Under the pieces are notes generated by a model. The model was not told where the DNA came from and ran no database searches. It saw only the letters and a program-made list of their open reading frames with translations. Shown here piece after piece: positions 52,755 to 63,470 of a stretch of 64,000 nucleotides of DNA (the first letter of the stretch is position 1; every line of letters begins with the position of its first letter). The position numbers and the translations under genes are program-made. Source of the stretch: Patiria pectinifera (lineage: Eukaryota; Echinodermata; Asteroidea; Valvatida; Asterinidae); contig CM057135.1 of the NCBI GenBank assembly GCA_029964075.1, forward strand, positions 12,426,863 through 12,490,862, given 5' to 3'.

Positions 52755-54335
52755 CTTAGTATGATCAGAGATGTAGGAGGTCCCAATACGATCGGAGATG
52801 ACAGAGGTCTCAATATGATTGGAGATGTAGGAGGTCACAATATGATTGGAGATGTAAGACATGGTCTCAATATGATTGGAAATGTAGGAGGTCTCAATGT
52901 GATCGAATATGATTTGAGATGTCAGAGGTCCCAATATGATTGGAGATGTTGGAGGTCTCATATCAATATGATTGGAGATGTAGGAGATCTCAATATGATT
53001 GGAGATGTCGGAGGTCCCAATATGATTAGAGATGTAGGCGGTCTCAATATGATTGCAGATGTAGGAGGTCACAATATGACTGGAGATGTAGGCGGTCTCA
53101 ATATGATTGGAGATGTCATCATCATCATCATTAGCCTAATTCAATCCACTGCTGGATGAAGTCCTCTCCACTAACTTTCCATGCTTTTCGATCCCTTGCC
53201 AGTTGTTTCCATTTCTTCCCTATGAAATCAGAGATTTCATCTCGCCATCTCTTAGGCTGTCTTCCTCTTCGCCTCTTCAATGATAATGGCATCCAATCCG
53301 TTACTTTCAGGGTCCATCTGTGGTTGTCTCTTCTTATGACATGTCCTGCCCAGTATGATTGGAGATGTAGGCGGTCTCAATATGATTGGAGATGTAGGAG
53401 GTCACAATATGATTGGAGATGTAGGAGGTCTCAATATGATCGGAAATGTAGGCGGTCTCAATATGATTGGAGATGATTGGAGATGTCGGAGGTCCCAATA
53501 TGATTGGAGATGTAGGAGGTCTTAGTATGATTGGAGATGATTGGAGATGTTGGAGGTCTCAATATGATCGGAGATGTAGGAGGTCTCAATATGATTGGAG
53601 ATGATTGGAGATGTCAGAGGTCCCAATATGATTGGAGATGTTGGAGGTCTCATATCAATATGATTGAAGATGTAGGAGATCTCAATATGATTGGAGATGT
53701 AGGCGGTCCCAATATGATTGGAGATGTAGGCGGTCTCAATATGATTGGAGATATAGGAGGTCCCAATATGATTGGAGATGTAGGTCTCAATATGATTGGA
53801 GATGTAGGAGGTCTCAATATGATCGGAGATGTAGGAGGTCTCAGTATAATTGGAGAAGATTGGAGATGTCGGAGGTCTCAATGTGATCGGAGATGTAGGA
53901 GGTCTTAGTCTGATTGGAGATGTAGGAGGTCTCAGTATGATTGGATATGTAGGCGGTCCCAATATGATTGGAGATGTAGTCGGTCTCAAGATGATTGGAG
54001 ATGTAGGAGGTCCCAATATGATTGAAGATGTAGGAGGTCTCAGTATGATCGGAGATGTCGGAAGTCCCAATATGATTGGAGATGTAGGATGTCTCAGTAT
54101 AATGGGAGATGTAGGAAGTCTCAGTATGATTGGAGATCATGTAGGAGGTCTCTGTATGATTGAAGATGTAGGCGGTCCCAATAGGATAGGAGATGTAGGC
54201 GATCTCAATATGATTGGAGATGTAGGAGGTCTCAATATGATTGGTGATGTAGGAGGTCTCAGTATGATTTGAGATGTAGGAGGTCTCAATATGATCGGAG
54301 ATGTAGGAGGTTCAATATGATTGGAGATGTAGGGG
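52755..54335. repeat. 27-bp minisatellite (ATATGATTGGAGATGTAGG)
   Basis: About fifty 27-bp units of AATATGATTGGAGATGTAGG plus AGGTCTC, in variants. Since 27 is divisible by 3, both strands stay open over long distances; the peptides (DVGGLNMIG and its opposite-strand counterpart) are artefacts. It is split by an RTE fragment at 53117-53353. Confidence 0.9.
53117..53353 (-). mobile_element. 5'-truncated RTE-type LINE fragment
   Basis: On the minus strand it reads WAGHVIRRDNHRWTLKVTDW, RRGRQPKRWRDEI, ARDRKAWKV and QQWIELG, ends in a stop and is followed by a TGATGATGATGA tail. That is the C-terminus and 3' tail of an RTE-class LINE. The flanking minisatellite units (TATGATTGGAGATG) occur at both ends and may be its target duplication. 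Confidence 0.8.
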
Positions 54336-55026
54336 GTATTAGAGCAGATGCAGGAAAGGATTAGTAAATTCTCTTGGGAGGGGAAATAAATTAGAGATAA
54401 ATTCCAAATTGTTTTTGATTTTTTTTAATGAATTGTTTGGGAAGATGATAACACCCTAAACACCCTAAACATAGATTGTTTTTATCTTTTATAGATGATG
54501 TAATTGTACATTTTACATGAAAGTTTGTGTTGTATATTCATTTTTATTTAAATGAGAATTTGTTTAACTTATCATATATTTAATTTTCCAATATCCTTTT
54601 CACTTGTTGGCATATTTGTTAATAAGGGAGGCTCTTAACTACCCGAACTTTTGTCAAACTGTAGTGTATCCGGTACCTTAATTTACAGGTTGCAGTATTC
54701 TCATGACAACATTCTATTATATGTTTGCTCTCCCCCTTTCTGAATTCCGTGTAACACAATTCAAAAAGAAATGTAAACTGACACCATTGCAATGGTTGGT
54801 CTTCTTGCCCTAAATGAGCCCTTTTAAAAATATATATATATCGCCCAGACAAGCAGAATGATGTAGACGAAGCAACCACTTTTTAAAGATGCATCATTAT
54901 GGTTTAAATATATATTGTAAATAAATTGTGCATTCTCATGTTGCAAACAAATTGAAATAAAGTTTTGTCTTTGCAATGTTTACACTGTTACCAAGCATTT
55001 TGTGTAATTATCCGCCATAACACCCC
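54336..55026. other. Gap
   Basis: AT-rich, with TTTATTTAAATGAG strings; a C run at 55022-55033. No gene. Confidence 0.3.
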
Positions 55027-55316
55027 CCCCCCCTCCTCAAATTAGTCCAATTGGGATTATTGCCAATTCATTGGAAATTATTCCATTTTCCAAATTGGTT
55101 CCAATTGGGATTATTTCCAGTTCATTGGAAAATTATTCCATTTTTCCAATTGGTTCCAATTGGTGTCATTTATTCCAATTCATTCCAATTGGTGCCACTT
55201 ATCCAATTGGTCCCAATTGGGCCCAATTGGATCCAATTGGTTTGTGCCAATTGCCAATTGGAGATAAAATCCAATTGGTTCCAATGGTTCCAATTGGAAA
55301 ATTGAATTGGATATGT
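55027..55316. repeat. CAATTGG minisatellite, copy 2
   Basis: Units around CCAATTGGGATTATT and TTCCAATTGGTTCCAATTGG, about 290 bp. It is followed by CCCTTAATATC and CAACCCGACCC strings that correspond, inverted, to the flank of the copy at 23135. Confidence 0.8.
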
Positions 55317-55557
55317 TGGTAAGGGCAGATGGATTTTTGTTTGGATTCCCTTAATATCTATAATGTTTTGGATTTGGCCTGGTCAACCCGACCCAATCAC
55401 AACACTATAGTGCAATAGTACAACCCAAATCGCACTGAAGTAATGAAGGTCATAGAACAATTACTGTTTCCGTGCATAATGAAGACCTCCATTAATTCTG
55501 GTGCACTTACTTTTAGAAATATTCCAACTTCACCAGATGCTAAAAGCCTCGCAAATT

Positions 55558-55830
55558 CTACAAGTGACGTAGCAACTGATATTCCACCCCTGTCCACGCT
55601 AGTGCATTATTTGCGAGTGCATCTTCATCGTCAGCGACCATGTCAGCTGGCTGCCCTGGCTGGTACACCAACCACGTTATCCCAAAGTTTCCAGATGCAT
55701 TGACACCGAAGATTAATTGTGGACATCTGTTGACGGCATCAAATAAGTCGGCAATCCTGGATATCACCAAAGGTTGACAAAGTGTAAGTTTTAAATATGA
55801 TTCAATAGATCTCTCCCAACAGGACGCCAT
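55558..55830 (-). CDS. Possible exon of an unknown minus-strand gene
   Basis: 90-residue frame from an ATG at 55830 (MASCWERSIESYLKLTLC ...). The upstream region is moderately GC-rich and shows a promoter-like look. No family recognised; may be chance. Neighbouring sequence at 55321-55557 has no other feature. Confidence 0.25.
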   Translation of the reverse strand: MASCWERSIESYLKLTLCQPLVISRIADLFDAVNRCPQLIFGVNASGNFGITWLVYQPGQPADMVADDEDALANNALAWTGVEYQLLRHL

Positions 55831-56075
55831 CTTACAACGAAAATTACAACTGCGTGTTCAACTCTATCACGTGCCTGTGCAAAAAGTTCTAATCACGTGC
55901 GCGTGCAATGCTCAAATTTTCTTTGAAATACGACACAGCCAATACGCGTCAAAATGCCGATGCTCGTAGCAATCTGTAGCAAGTGACGTCATTTGAGAGA
56001 GGCCTATACATTTGACTCTCGTTCATGGTAGATAGAAGATTCGTGATGACATCAATTCTGTGTTATTATTATGAC
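55831..56075. other. Gap
   Basis: Nothing recognised. Confidence 0.3.
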
Positions 56076-56608
56076 AGTGGATATTTTGCCGGAGACGGCA
56101 AACCTTTAGTAAACGTTAGTTTGCCGGATATGCACTGAACATGCGCAGTTACTGTTTTTTAGTACTTTACAAATGTTAGTCTGGCTCCATGCCAATACTA
56201 TCGTTGTAACCTGGTATTCACAAGATGGGATTCAGACCATTTTATAATTTCGGACTTTATTTCCCTTAAAAAAAAATCCTCCAGAGCCACAAATCTGAAA
56301 AAGAAAATGTAATGTTTGAGACATATTAAAATAATAAAAGAAGAACATTCTTATTTATTTGGGGATGGGAAAAAAAAAACTTAAAAATGTGGCGGCGATC
56401 GGATTCGAACTCGAGTCATCCCCGCTCAATAGAGCTTCTGCTTAACCACTACACCAAACGTACTACACAACTTTTGATGGGAATTTCATACATCTTATAA
56501 TTCAGCCCTATCTTAAAGAGTACAGCGCCCTCTGTTGATATGGATTGCCGCCGGCAAACCTTTAGTAAACGTTAGTTTGCCGTCATTACCTCCGGCAAAA
56601 TATCCACT
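56076..56608. mobile_element. 533-bp MITE with inverted ends
   Basis: AGTGGATATTTTGCCGGAG at the left pairs with the complement of the right end. Inside each end is a GGCAAACCTTTAGTAAACG and GTTAGTTTGCC palindrome. No target duplication is visible. It carries the tRNA-like sequence on its minus strand. Confidence 0.75.
56390..56465 (-). tRNA. tRNA-like sequence (pseudogene) inside the MITE
   Basis: On the minus strand GGTGTAGTGGTTAAGC is a good A box and GAGTTCGAATCC a good B box. A TTTTT terminator follows. The acceptor arms do not pair well and the T-stem is weak, so it is a decayed tRNA or a tRNA-derived SINE head, not a working gene. Identity of the tRNA is not assignable. Confidence 0.5.
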
Positions 56609-57573
56609 ATCTATTATTATATGAGTTTGGCATCACAGTGAGCAATGAGTGTGACAGCTTATTGCTGTGGTTAATAGGGAGGTTTCGCAAGTCTACGGAT
56701 ACATGTACGGATACGTATACGTCAACACTTTGTGTGATCACGTGACATGTATCCGGACTGTCAAAGTTTTGCAAGCACGTTAACAACGGATACGGGAGTT
56801 GATACACGTAAGTAGAAAAACGGATACCGTTTTGTTGAATTTTAGTGGTATTTTTGTCCTGAATTAACAACATTTCCAACTTTATTGCTGTTCATGGTAT
56901 CATCCATGATATATAGCATAGAACTGTGTTTGGTATTTGCAGGCAAAAAAATGATAAAAGTGCAGTGTAGACAGAGGTTCTATTTCGTCATGGTTGTTGG
57001 AAGATTTACACACGTTTAGGCCTGAACCATTTGCGATATGGGTTCCAAAAACGAAAAGTCTTTAAAAACAGCTAGGCCTAACGATATGCATATTCAAGTG
57101 GATTCTCTATCAGGAACATATACAACTTGTTTGGGGGAAAGGATTAGCCAACTTTTGCCTTTGCGAAACCTCCCTAAAAAAAGAGGAACAAAAGTTTCAC
57201 CTAACGTTACATGATTGATTAGTATTTAGTAGTGGTACTGAACTGAAGGGCCTAAAACGTTATTCGCTGACTAACGTTGGGCCTACTTTCCCATAAAAAT
57301 AATTTGGTGTTTGGACCACTTTTTTTAAAAATGGGGAGTGTGAAAAGACAAGGTACGGAAGAGTCTGTATGCCTACTGGGGGTTACCCTTTGGAACAAGT
57401 AAATTGATGAGGGACTTTGCACAAGAACTTTACGTATTAAATTGTAGCCTACCTTGTCTTCACCAAAATCTGTGAATTATGTTAATGTCATGATGAATCA
57501 AATTAACTGTGCCCCCCCCCCTCCACCCCCAAATTAAAACTTACGATACTACAATTTATTTTTACAGGACACA

Positions 57574-57800
57574 ATGTCTTCCACCATTCGGTTTTACCCA
57601 GCCCTCGATATAGGACCTCTTAAGGAGCTTACAGCTATAAATCCCTATGGGAAGGAGAAGAATGCAAGGGAATGGGAGGCTATAGTGGAAAATGTAAACC
57701 GTACACTTAATAAAGGAAAAGTAACACTGAGAGAATGTAAGGACCGGATGAAAACTTTGCTCAAGGCTCATCGTAAAGCGGAAATGCAGTCCTTAAAAGC
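57574..57800 (+). pseudogene. Harbinger Myb-like accessory gene, exon 1
   Basis: MSSTIRFYPALDIGPLKELTA ... AREWEAIVENVNRTL ... RECKDRMKTLLKAH is a Myb/SANT-like helix-turn-helix with the trihelix tryptophan (EWEAI). It ends at donor GTTAGG in phase 2. Such Myb-like proteins help Harbinger transposase bind TIRs. Confidence 0.7.
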
Positions 57801-58591
57801 GTTAGGAACTTTAAAAAAAAAAAAAAATTGGCTGTGCTATTCTCTGAAAATTTAAATCAAGGGCCTGTCAACTTGTAATTGTTTTGGAATAGTTAACCCT
57901 GCATGAAGCCAGTGATACAGGTTTTTTTAAGGATTTTGAATTTTCGCCGGTTTACGTATCATGTTCTGTTGACCGGTTGCGCCTGTTGTTCAGCTATTCC
58001 TGACGCTTATACAAACAAAGCTGACCAAAGAGTTTCGGACCATTCCGTAAACCCTTGACCCCCCAAAACTTATTTTTTTTAATGATACACGTTTTCCTGT
58101 ATTTTGACATTGTATTTTGGGGGTGGATGTTGAGGTTGAGGGTGGGGTTGATTTTTTTTTTTTGGGGGGGGGGGCGGGGGGGTGGGGAGTCACTGCATAA
58201 ATTGAGTAGGGATTCCAAGGCAGGCGATGGGTGCGGGGGGGGGAGGGGCGCAAGGCTATTCACCGGTATTTTTCAGCTCAGCATTGATAGAAGTCTATTA
58301 GAAATTAATTGTAACTGGAAGTATACCGACTGTATCACAAAATCATGATTGATTGTTAAAGTGGAACCTACATGTACAGTTTTCTTCTATTTTTTTTTTA
58401 TAATTAATGTTTTTGAAAAGTATCAGTTTGATAATTTTCTTGGTACATTTTATTAAATTTTTTAAAAGGAAGAATACTTTCTCCAAAATGGATTTCTTAA
58501 CAAATGGTTTTACATGAAAATTTTGGTTAACGTCAACTAACCAGTAGATTTATCTCCACTCTTAACAGTATCTGTATGTTTTTTTTCCCAG

Positions 58592-58771
58592 TTCCGGCAC
58601 AGAGGAAGAGTACACTGAGCGTGATGCACTCCTGACAGAAGTAGATGAATTGTGCGCTGAAGCAGCGAAAGTGAAGGAGGAGAAAAAAAGGGATGCAAGA
58701 AGAGGAAAAAAGGAAGGAGGAACAGAATAAAGACATCAGGGAAGCTGCAATGCAATTTCTGAAAAGGCCTG
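58592..58771 (+). pseudogene. Harbinger Myb-like gene, exon 2, frameshifted
   Basis: SGTEEEYTERDALLTEVDELC is followed by an acidic-basic coiled coil. A one-base shift in an A-rich run near 58690 interrupts it; the other frame continues MQEEEKRKEEQNKDIREAAMQFL. Ends at GTAAGC. Confidence 0.65.
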
Positions 58772-59195
58772 GTAAGCATACCATAGAAAACTGTATCCAC
58801 TTTGATAGTATACACATACATCCATTTTTAGGAAAGGAAACACTTTTACCCAGCAATTTTGTATAGCAAAGTACTTAGTCTGAACAAATTTTTAGCAAAC
58901 TGACTGTTAATAATGAGGAGCAATTCATAAAAAAAAATTGAGTAGTAACTGATGCATATTCAGTAGCATTTTGCTATGCGATACAAAAGAGATGGTTTGC
59001 CGGTGTGCACTTTTCACACACAAATATTTTGCATAGAATATAAACTTGATCCTACTGCATGTATATTTTAAGACTCAATAGTAGATTCAGGTGGGTGAGG
59101 CAAGGGGTGCCCCCCCCCCCCCTACATTACAAAAGCCTTTGGGTTTTATGAGTCAATTTCTCACTGATAGGTACATTGTGTATTCCTTGCTCCAG

Positions 59196-59462
59196 GAGAC
59201 ACTGATGATGGCTCCTTTAAACGGCCCAAAAAAATCTGGAGCCCGGACGAGTCTTGCCGAGTATTTGAAAGTGCTGAGAGAGAAAAATGCTACAGAGGCC
59301 GAGTTGAAATTTGAGCAGTTGCGCTTGGATCGTGAAAGATTTAATCTGGAAAAACAAGAAAGAGAACAACGAATGGAAAGAGATGCTGCAACAATGGAGC
59401 TCTTAAAAACAATAATCGCAGACAAAAAGAACAAATCAACTACCACAATAAGTGAAAATTGA
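59196..59462 (+). pseudogene. Harbinger Myb-like gene, exon 3, frameshifted
   Basis: Begins after TCCAG. A shift occurs in the AAAAAAA run at 59229. Afterwards LAEYLKVLREKNATEAELKF and a coiled coil run to the TGA at 59460-59462. Two of two shifts in the gene lie in homopolymers. Confidence 0.65.
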
Positions 59463-60008
59463 AGGGGTCAGACAAGTCTACCATGTGACCTACTTGTCAT
59501 CCACTCAGAAAAAGCAAAAAAGAAAAATAGTTTGAATTGCTTGACATACTGCTACTGCAGTTTGAGGGTAGCTTGTTAAGAAAGGAAATGATAAGAAAAA
59601 AAAAATTGCCAATCTACCAAAGTATTCTACTTTTCAGTAGCTCAAGTAGGTTATTTGTTAAATAGTTGTTGAGCTTTCAAACCTAAATCACTCCTTTCTG
59701 GAGAACAACACCGGGACAAGGAATACATGCATGCTCATGGGCGGATCCTCCATTTTTGGCAGGTTTGTGTTTGTGTGTGTGTGTGTGTGGGGCGGGTTCA
59801 GGCCCTTCTTTTTCTTGACGTCCGACAATAAACCCTTAACCCTCTGTGCTTAATGCTGGAGACTAACACTTGAAAAAAAATCACTATGGTTTGCACTTTT
59901 CATTTTGAATTTTCAACTTTGTCTCAAAGATATATATTAACATTAAGGTCTCTAGGTTTTGAGGCAATCAGATTCTTGTTCAATCAGATTCTTGTTCAGA
60001 TTCAATCA
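59463..60008. other. Gap inside the Harbinger element
   Basis: Non-coding; a GTGTGTGTG run at 59765-59788. Confidence 0.35.
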
Positions 60009-60169
60009 GTTTTTGCCTGGCAGTATGGGCCTGCTTCTTACTTTGCATAAATTTGCTTAGGGAGTGATGTAACTGGTCCCATCATTCAAAGCCGACATTA
60101 CCTGCGACTTCACTCCTACACCAAATTTATGCAAAAACATGATGTGCGTGCATACCACTGGGCAGAAAC
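60009..60169. mobile_element. ~160-bp foldback MITE
   Basis: GTTTTTGCC ... TTTGCATAAATTTG ... GGAGTGATGT on the left pairs with the complement of the right half over about 65 bases, interrupted. Nearly all of it is inverted repeat. Confidence 0.7.
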
Positions 60170-60909
60170 ATACTGTTTTGGTATAGGCGTGACGTCAGAG
60201 GGTACATCGTCTACTCACAAAGTATTTCAGCCATTGTTATTTTTTTTCTGAATGCTCTTTTGAGTTAAAAGTAAATAGGGGCTCTAAAGTCAAATTTTTG
60301 TTTTGTGCTACACTCAATTTCAAGATAGAGCCCTTATGAAAGTGGCAAAATATCAAAAAGTCTCTAACCTCACATTAAAAATGGTGTAAATTTACGTTGT
60401 AAATTGTCATTTTACTTGATACTCTTTCAGAGTGAAATTTGAAACTGGACTTCATTTGTGGTAAAAAAATTAATGGATCTGTACATTCCATACATTCATT
60501 TTTCGTCGTAATTTCGTCAAAAAGTCAAAATTCAAGCCGTTTCGATTGAACATCATTGAGATTCGGGAATGAACTAAAATAAATCCTGTATAAAAATGTA
60601 CAAACCCATTTCATTTGTGACTTTATTTTTAATAAACTTTTGCAATCAATTGTATTTACACCATTTTATTGTGAGGTATAAGACTCATTATTTTTTTCCA
60701 TAAAAATTATAAATATTTTTCCCCACTTTCAAAGGACTCTGAATGAGTGCAAAACAAAACTGAATTTGACCTTGGATCCCATCTTTAGGAACTCTCAGTG
60801 TTTCTTCAGAGATTGGTTTAGCCTTTGGAAAATGTAATCGTGACTGCAGTGGAGAACTAAAAGGCCCAGTGACAAATTTATGCGACATCGTGTTTGTGAA
60901 GCTTCCATG
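60170..60909. other. Gap inside the Harbinger element
   Basis: AT-rich. The missing C-terminal part of the transposase was looked for here on the minus strand and not found. Confidence 0.4.
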
Positions 60910-61091
60910 CTATAGGACCTTTATCATGCTGCCACCATCTTGGTCATGTTCCTTGTATCCGCTTACAGTAATGAATGCTAATATTCAACGTACAAAAAGG
61001 AACCAGACTCTTTCCCTTCCAGCCTCGTTTTGGTTACATTGATTTGAATGGGGGAAAATCAAGATGGCTGCACCATGATAAACGTCTATAG
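60910..61091. mobile_element. ~180-bp MITE, copy 2
   Basis: CTATAGGACCTTTATCATG at the left pairs with the complement of CATGATAAACGTCTATAG at the right. Same family as 51808-51985. Confidence 0.7.
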
Positions 61092-61149
61092 ACCTTCTTT
61101 TGCAAGGTCACAGCCGCGAGGTTTGCCAATCTTGGTTGGCAAAACTACG

Positions 61150-61735
61150 GACGGCCCTCATTTAAAAAATACACACTCTCTGGTTCCGAGTAGGTCTGCA
61201 TATTGGCCGTACAGTTCCATCAACAAATCCGAAGCAGTTATTTAGAGGAGCACCTTTCCGGTGGATTGCATCTGCATACTCCTGCAATCTATTGTTTATC
61301 CATGGTTGGTTTAAGTTCGTCAAGAGGTGCCCATGCACATCAAAGAGGTGGTTCAGAGTAGTGTTGATTATCAATGAAAAGGTAGATTTCGGACGGCCAA
61401 AAAAAGGCTCCAAATCAACAAGTCTATTTGGATACACAAACCTTTTGAGGAGGACACATATTAAACGCATCCCGCCCACTAACAACTGTTCTGTTCGGGC
61501 AAACAAAATGGTCAGGCAAACGCAGTGCTGTGGCCAGTCGTCGGATCGATTGTTTGTCGAATCTGAAGCTGCTCAGACACTGAACATCTGATAAACTTTC
61601 TAAGCGAAATCTTTCGAAATCAGTATCATACGTTGTCGGCCCAAAATTCGGGAGAAGACACATGAAAACCATATCTTCGTCGTCATTTTCGACAGCAATC
61701 TGCATCATCGCATCTCGCTCCCCGGGCGTCGCCAT
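61150..61735 (-). pseudogene. Harbinger transposase, N-terminal half, frameshifted
   Basis: Starts MATPGERDAMMQIAVENDDED near 61735. It contains FRFDKQSIRRLATALRLPDHF; after a shift near 61470 it reads CVLLKRFVYPNRLVDLEPFFGRPKSTFS, NQPWI and NNCFGFVDGTVRPICRP. The FVDGT aspartate is the first of the DDE triad. The chain stops short at 61160, so the other catalytic residues are missing. Confidence 0.8.
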
Positions 61736-61891
61736 GTTGAATGCTAGCGCCCCCAAGAGACACGTAGCGCTATTAAGTATTAGGACCGGCCTTTGATTGC
61801 GAAACAAAATCTAAACGCGCGTTTAACGTGAACGGCTGCGGTTATCATATCCGTATCTGTATCCGTATCCGTAGACTTGCGAAACCTCCCT

Positions 61892-63059
61892 AATATCACT
61901 ATCTGCCAAACTTAGTAAATGTTATCTCTTTAGTTAAAATGGGGAAAAAAGTCACTTGGAGGTGGGTAAAACAGAATAAAACTAACAAAGTTTCAAATCC
62001 GACATTGTTGCTCCTATATGTCTCCTTGCTCTGTGGACGTTTGTTTTCATATCGTCTACTTGCAAGGATGTATAACGTTGTAAATATTTCCTTAACCTAC
62101 AGCTGACGGATTCGAGATTTATAGTAGGGTTGGCTTGAGTATATCGTCAACCCTATAATATAGGGTGCAACCCTATAAATGGTCAATTGAATTTTTTTCT
62201 TAAATACTCGTCTCTTCTTCATTCATTCATTTTTATGATGACTTGATGAGTTGGGCCCAACTGTCCCTGTCGAGCATAGCCTTGACCAAGGCTATCATCT
62301 TGTTCCCATTATGAGCTTGTTCCCGCTACCGCACACCGCGCGCGCAGCAACACAATGTTGTACTATACCGTTAGCCCCAACGACCCTTGCGTGTGCTCTG
62401 TGTGCATGTACGTACGCCCCACACTTACTTCCGCAATCAGCAGTAAGTCGAGGCGGAAGATAGCCTTGACGCAACCGTGTATGCTGAATATGATAATTAG
62501 TACGCGCTATGGTAAATAGTCTTCTCTCATTGGATAACGGCTGACAAAAAAATGAATATTTATTAAATTGCATAATACGACCAAAGGTTTATAAACCAGA
62601 CGGCCTGTGGTAACAATAATTATTGTAAAACACCCCCTTAAAATCTTAAATAATAGTAGAATAATATTTATAAAGTTACACATAGTTTGGGTCGAAAATG
62701 AAATGAAAAGGATGAAAAATTAGACCTTCAACAAACGGCAAACGGTACAAAACCGCACGCCGGAAAAAACGATGTCACCATGCACAGAGGCCACGTTGGG
62801 GCCGTCCACTGTAGGCACCGGCCCGGCTGGCGCCATGCAGTGAGACACGCTGCGCTTTCACGTTCAGCAGCAAAAAAGCGCTCACACTATTGAGTATATT
62901 CCTCCATGGTATATCTACCGCTGACTTTTTTTTTGGGGGGGGGGGGTATTTCTTCTAAGCTGTCAAGGGGATATGGGAAAAAAATATTTCTCCTTCAGCA
63001 AACTTATTCTGTAAGACTGATTTTAACTTGAAAGAACAATTTATAAGTTATATGTCGTA
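61892..63059. other. Gap to the right of the Harbinger element
   Basis: No gene. A short CAACCCTATA-TATAGGGT palindrome lies at 62145-62177, and a G run at 62935-62948. Confidence 0.35.
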
Positions 63060-63470
63060 TGTACCACTAATATCATCGACAGGGTACGACATATTTCGAC
63101 AGGGTACGACTAATATCATTGACAGGGTACGACATATTTCGACAGGGTACGACTAATATCATTGACAGGGTACGACATATATGTCGACAGGGTATGACAT
63201 ATCAAACATATGACATAATGTCGTGCATAAGTCGAGTCGACAGGGTACGATATATGTCGCCTACGACAAAGTCGTATATAAGTACAACTTAATATCTCGT
63301 GTGTACAAAATATGAATTGTAACTCGTATGTTCGATCTTGTGAGAACGACTTGTATCTCGTGCGATTTACTTCACGACTTACATGTCAAACGTATGTCGT
63401 AGGTACGACATACGATTAATTCATACGTACGCGTTAAAATACATGTGTCGTACGTATGAGATGTATGTTG
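63060..63470. repeat. GTACGAC-rich tandem region
   Basis: Units GACAGGGTACGACATA and GACTAATATCATTGACAGGG repeat at 63077-63200, period about 43-47 bp. Downstream the motif degenerates to CGTACGT/GTCGTAC palindromic strings. Confidence 0.75.

Larger units (their letters stand above)
56676..61891. mobile_element. Harbinger-type DNA transposon, 5.2 kb, decayed
   Basis: Ends AGGGAGGTTTCGCAAG and its complement (26 identical bases, then a GGATAC-rich stretch), flanked by AAT on both sides. It carries a Myb-like gene on the plus strand and a PIF/Harbinger transposase on the minus strand, the expected pair. An additional GCGAAACCTCCCT end lies at 57161-57175. Two MITEs (60009, 60910) sit inside. 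The transposase lacks its C-terminal half. Confidence 0.85.

Noticed and set aside
52692-54272. Long open frames on both strands rich in HIETSYISN or DVGGLNMIG repeats
   Set aside because: They come from a 27-bp minisatellite whose period is divisible by three, so openness carries no coding meaning.
57990-58348. Proline-rich frames on both strands
   Set aside because: They cover G and C homopolymers inside the Harbinger intron.
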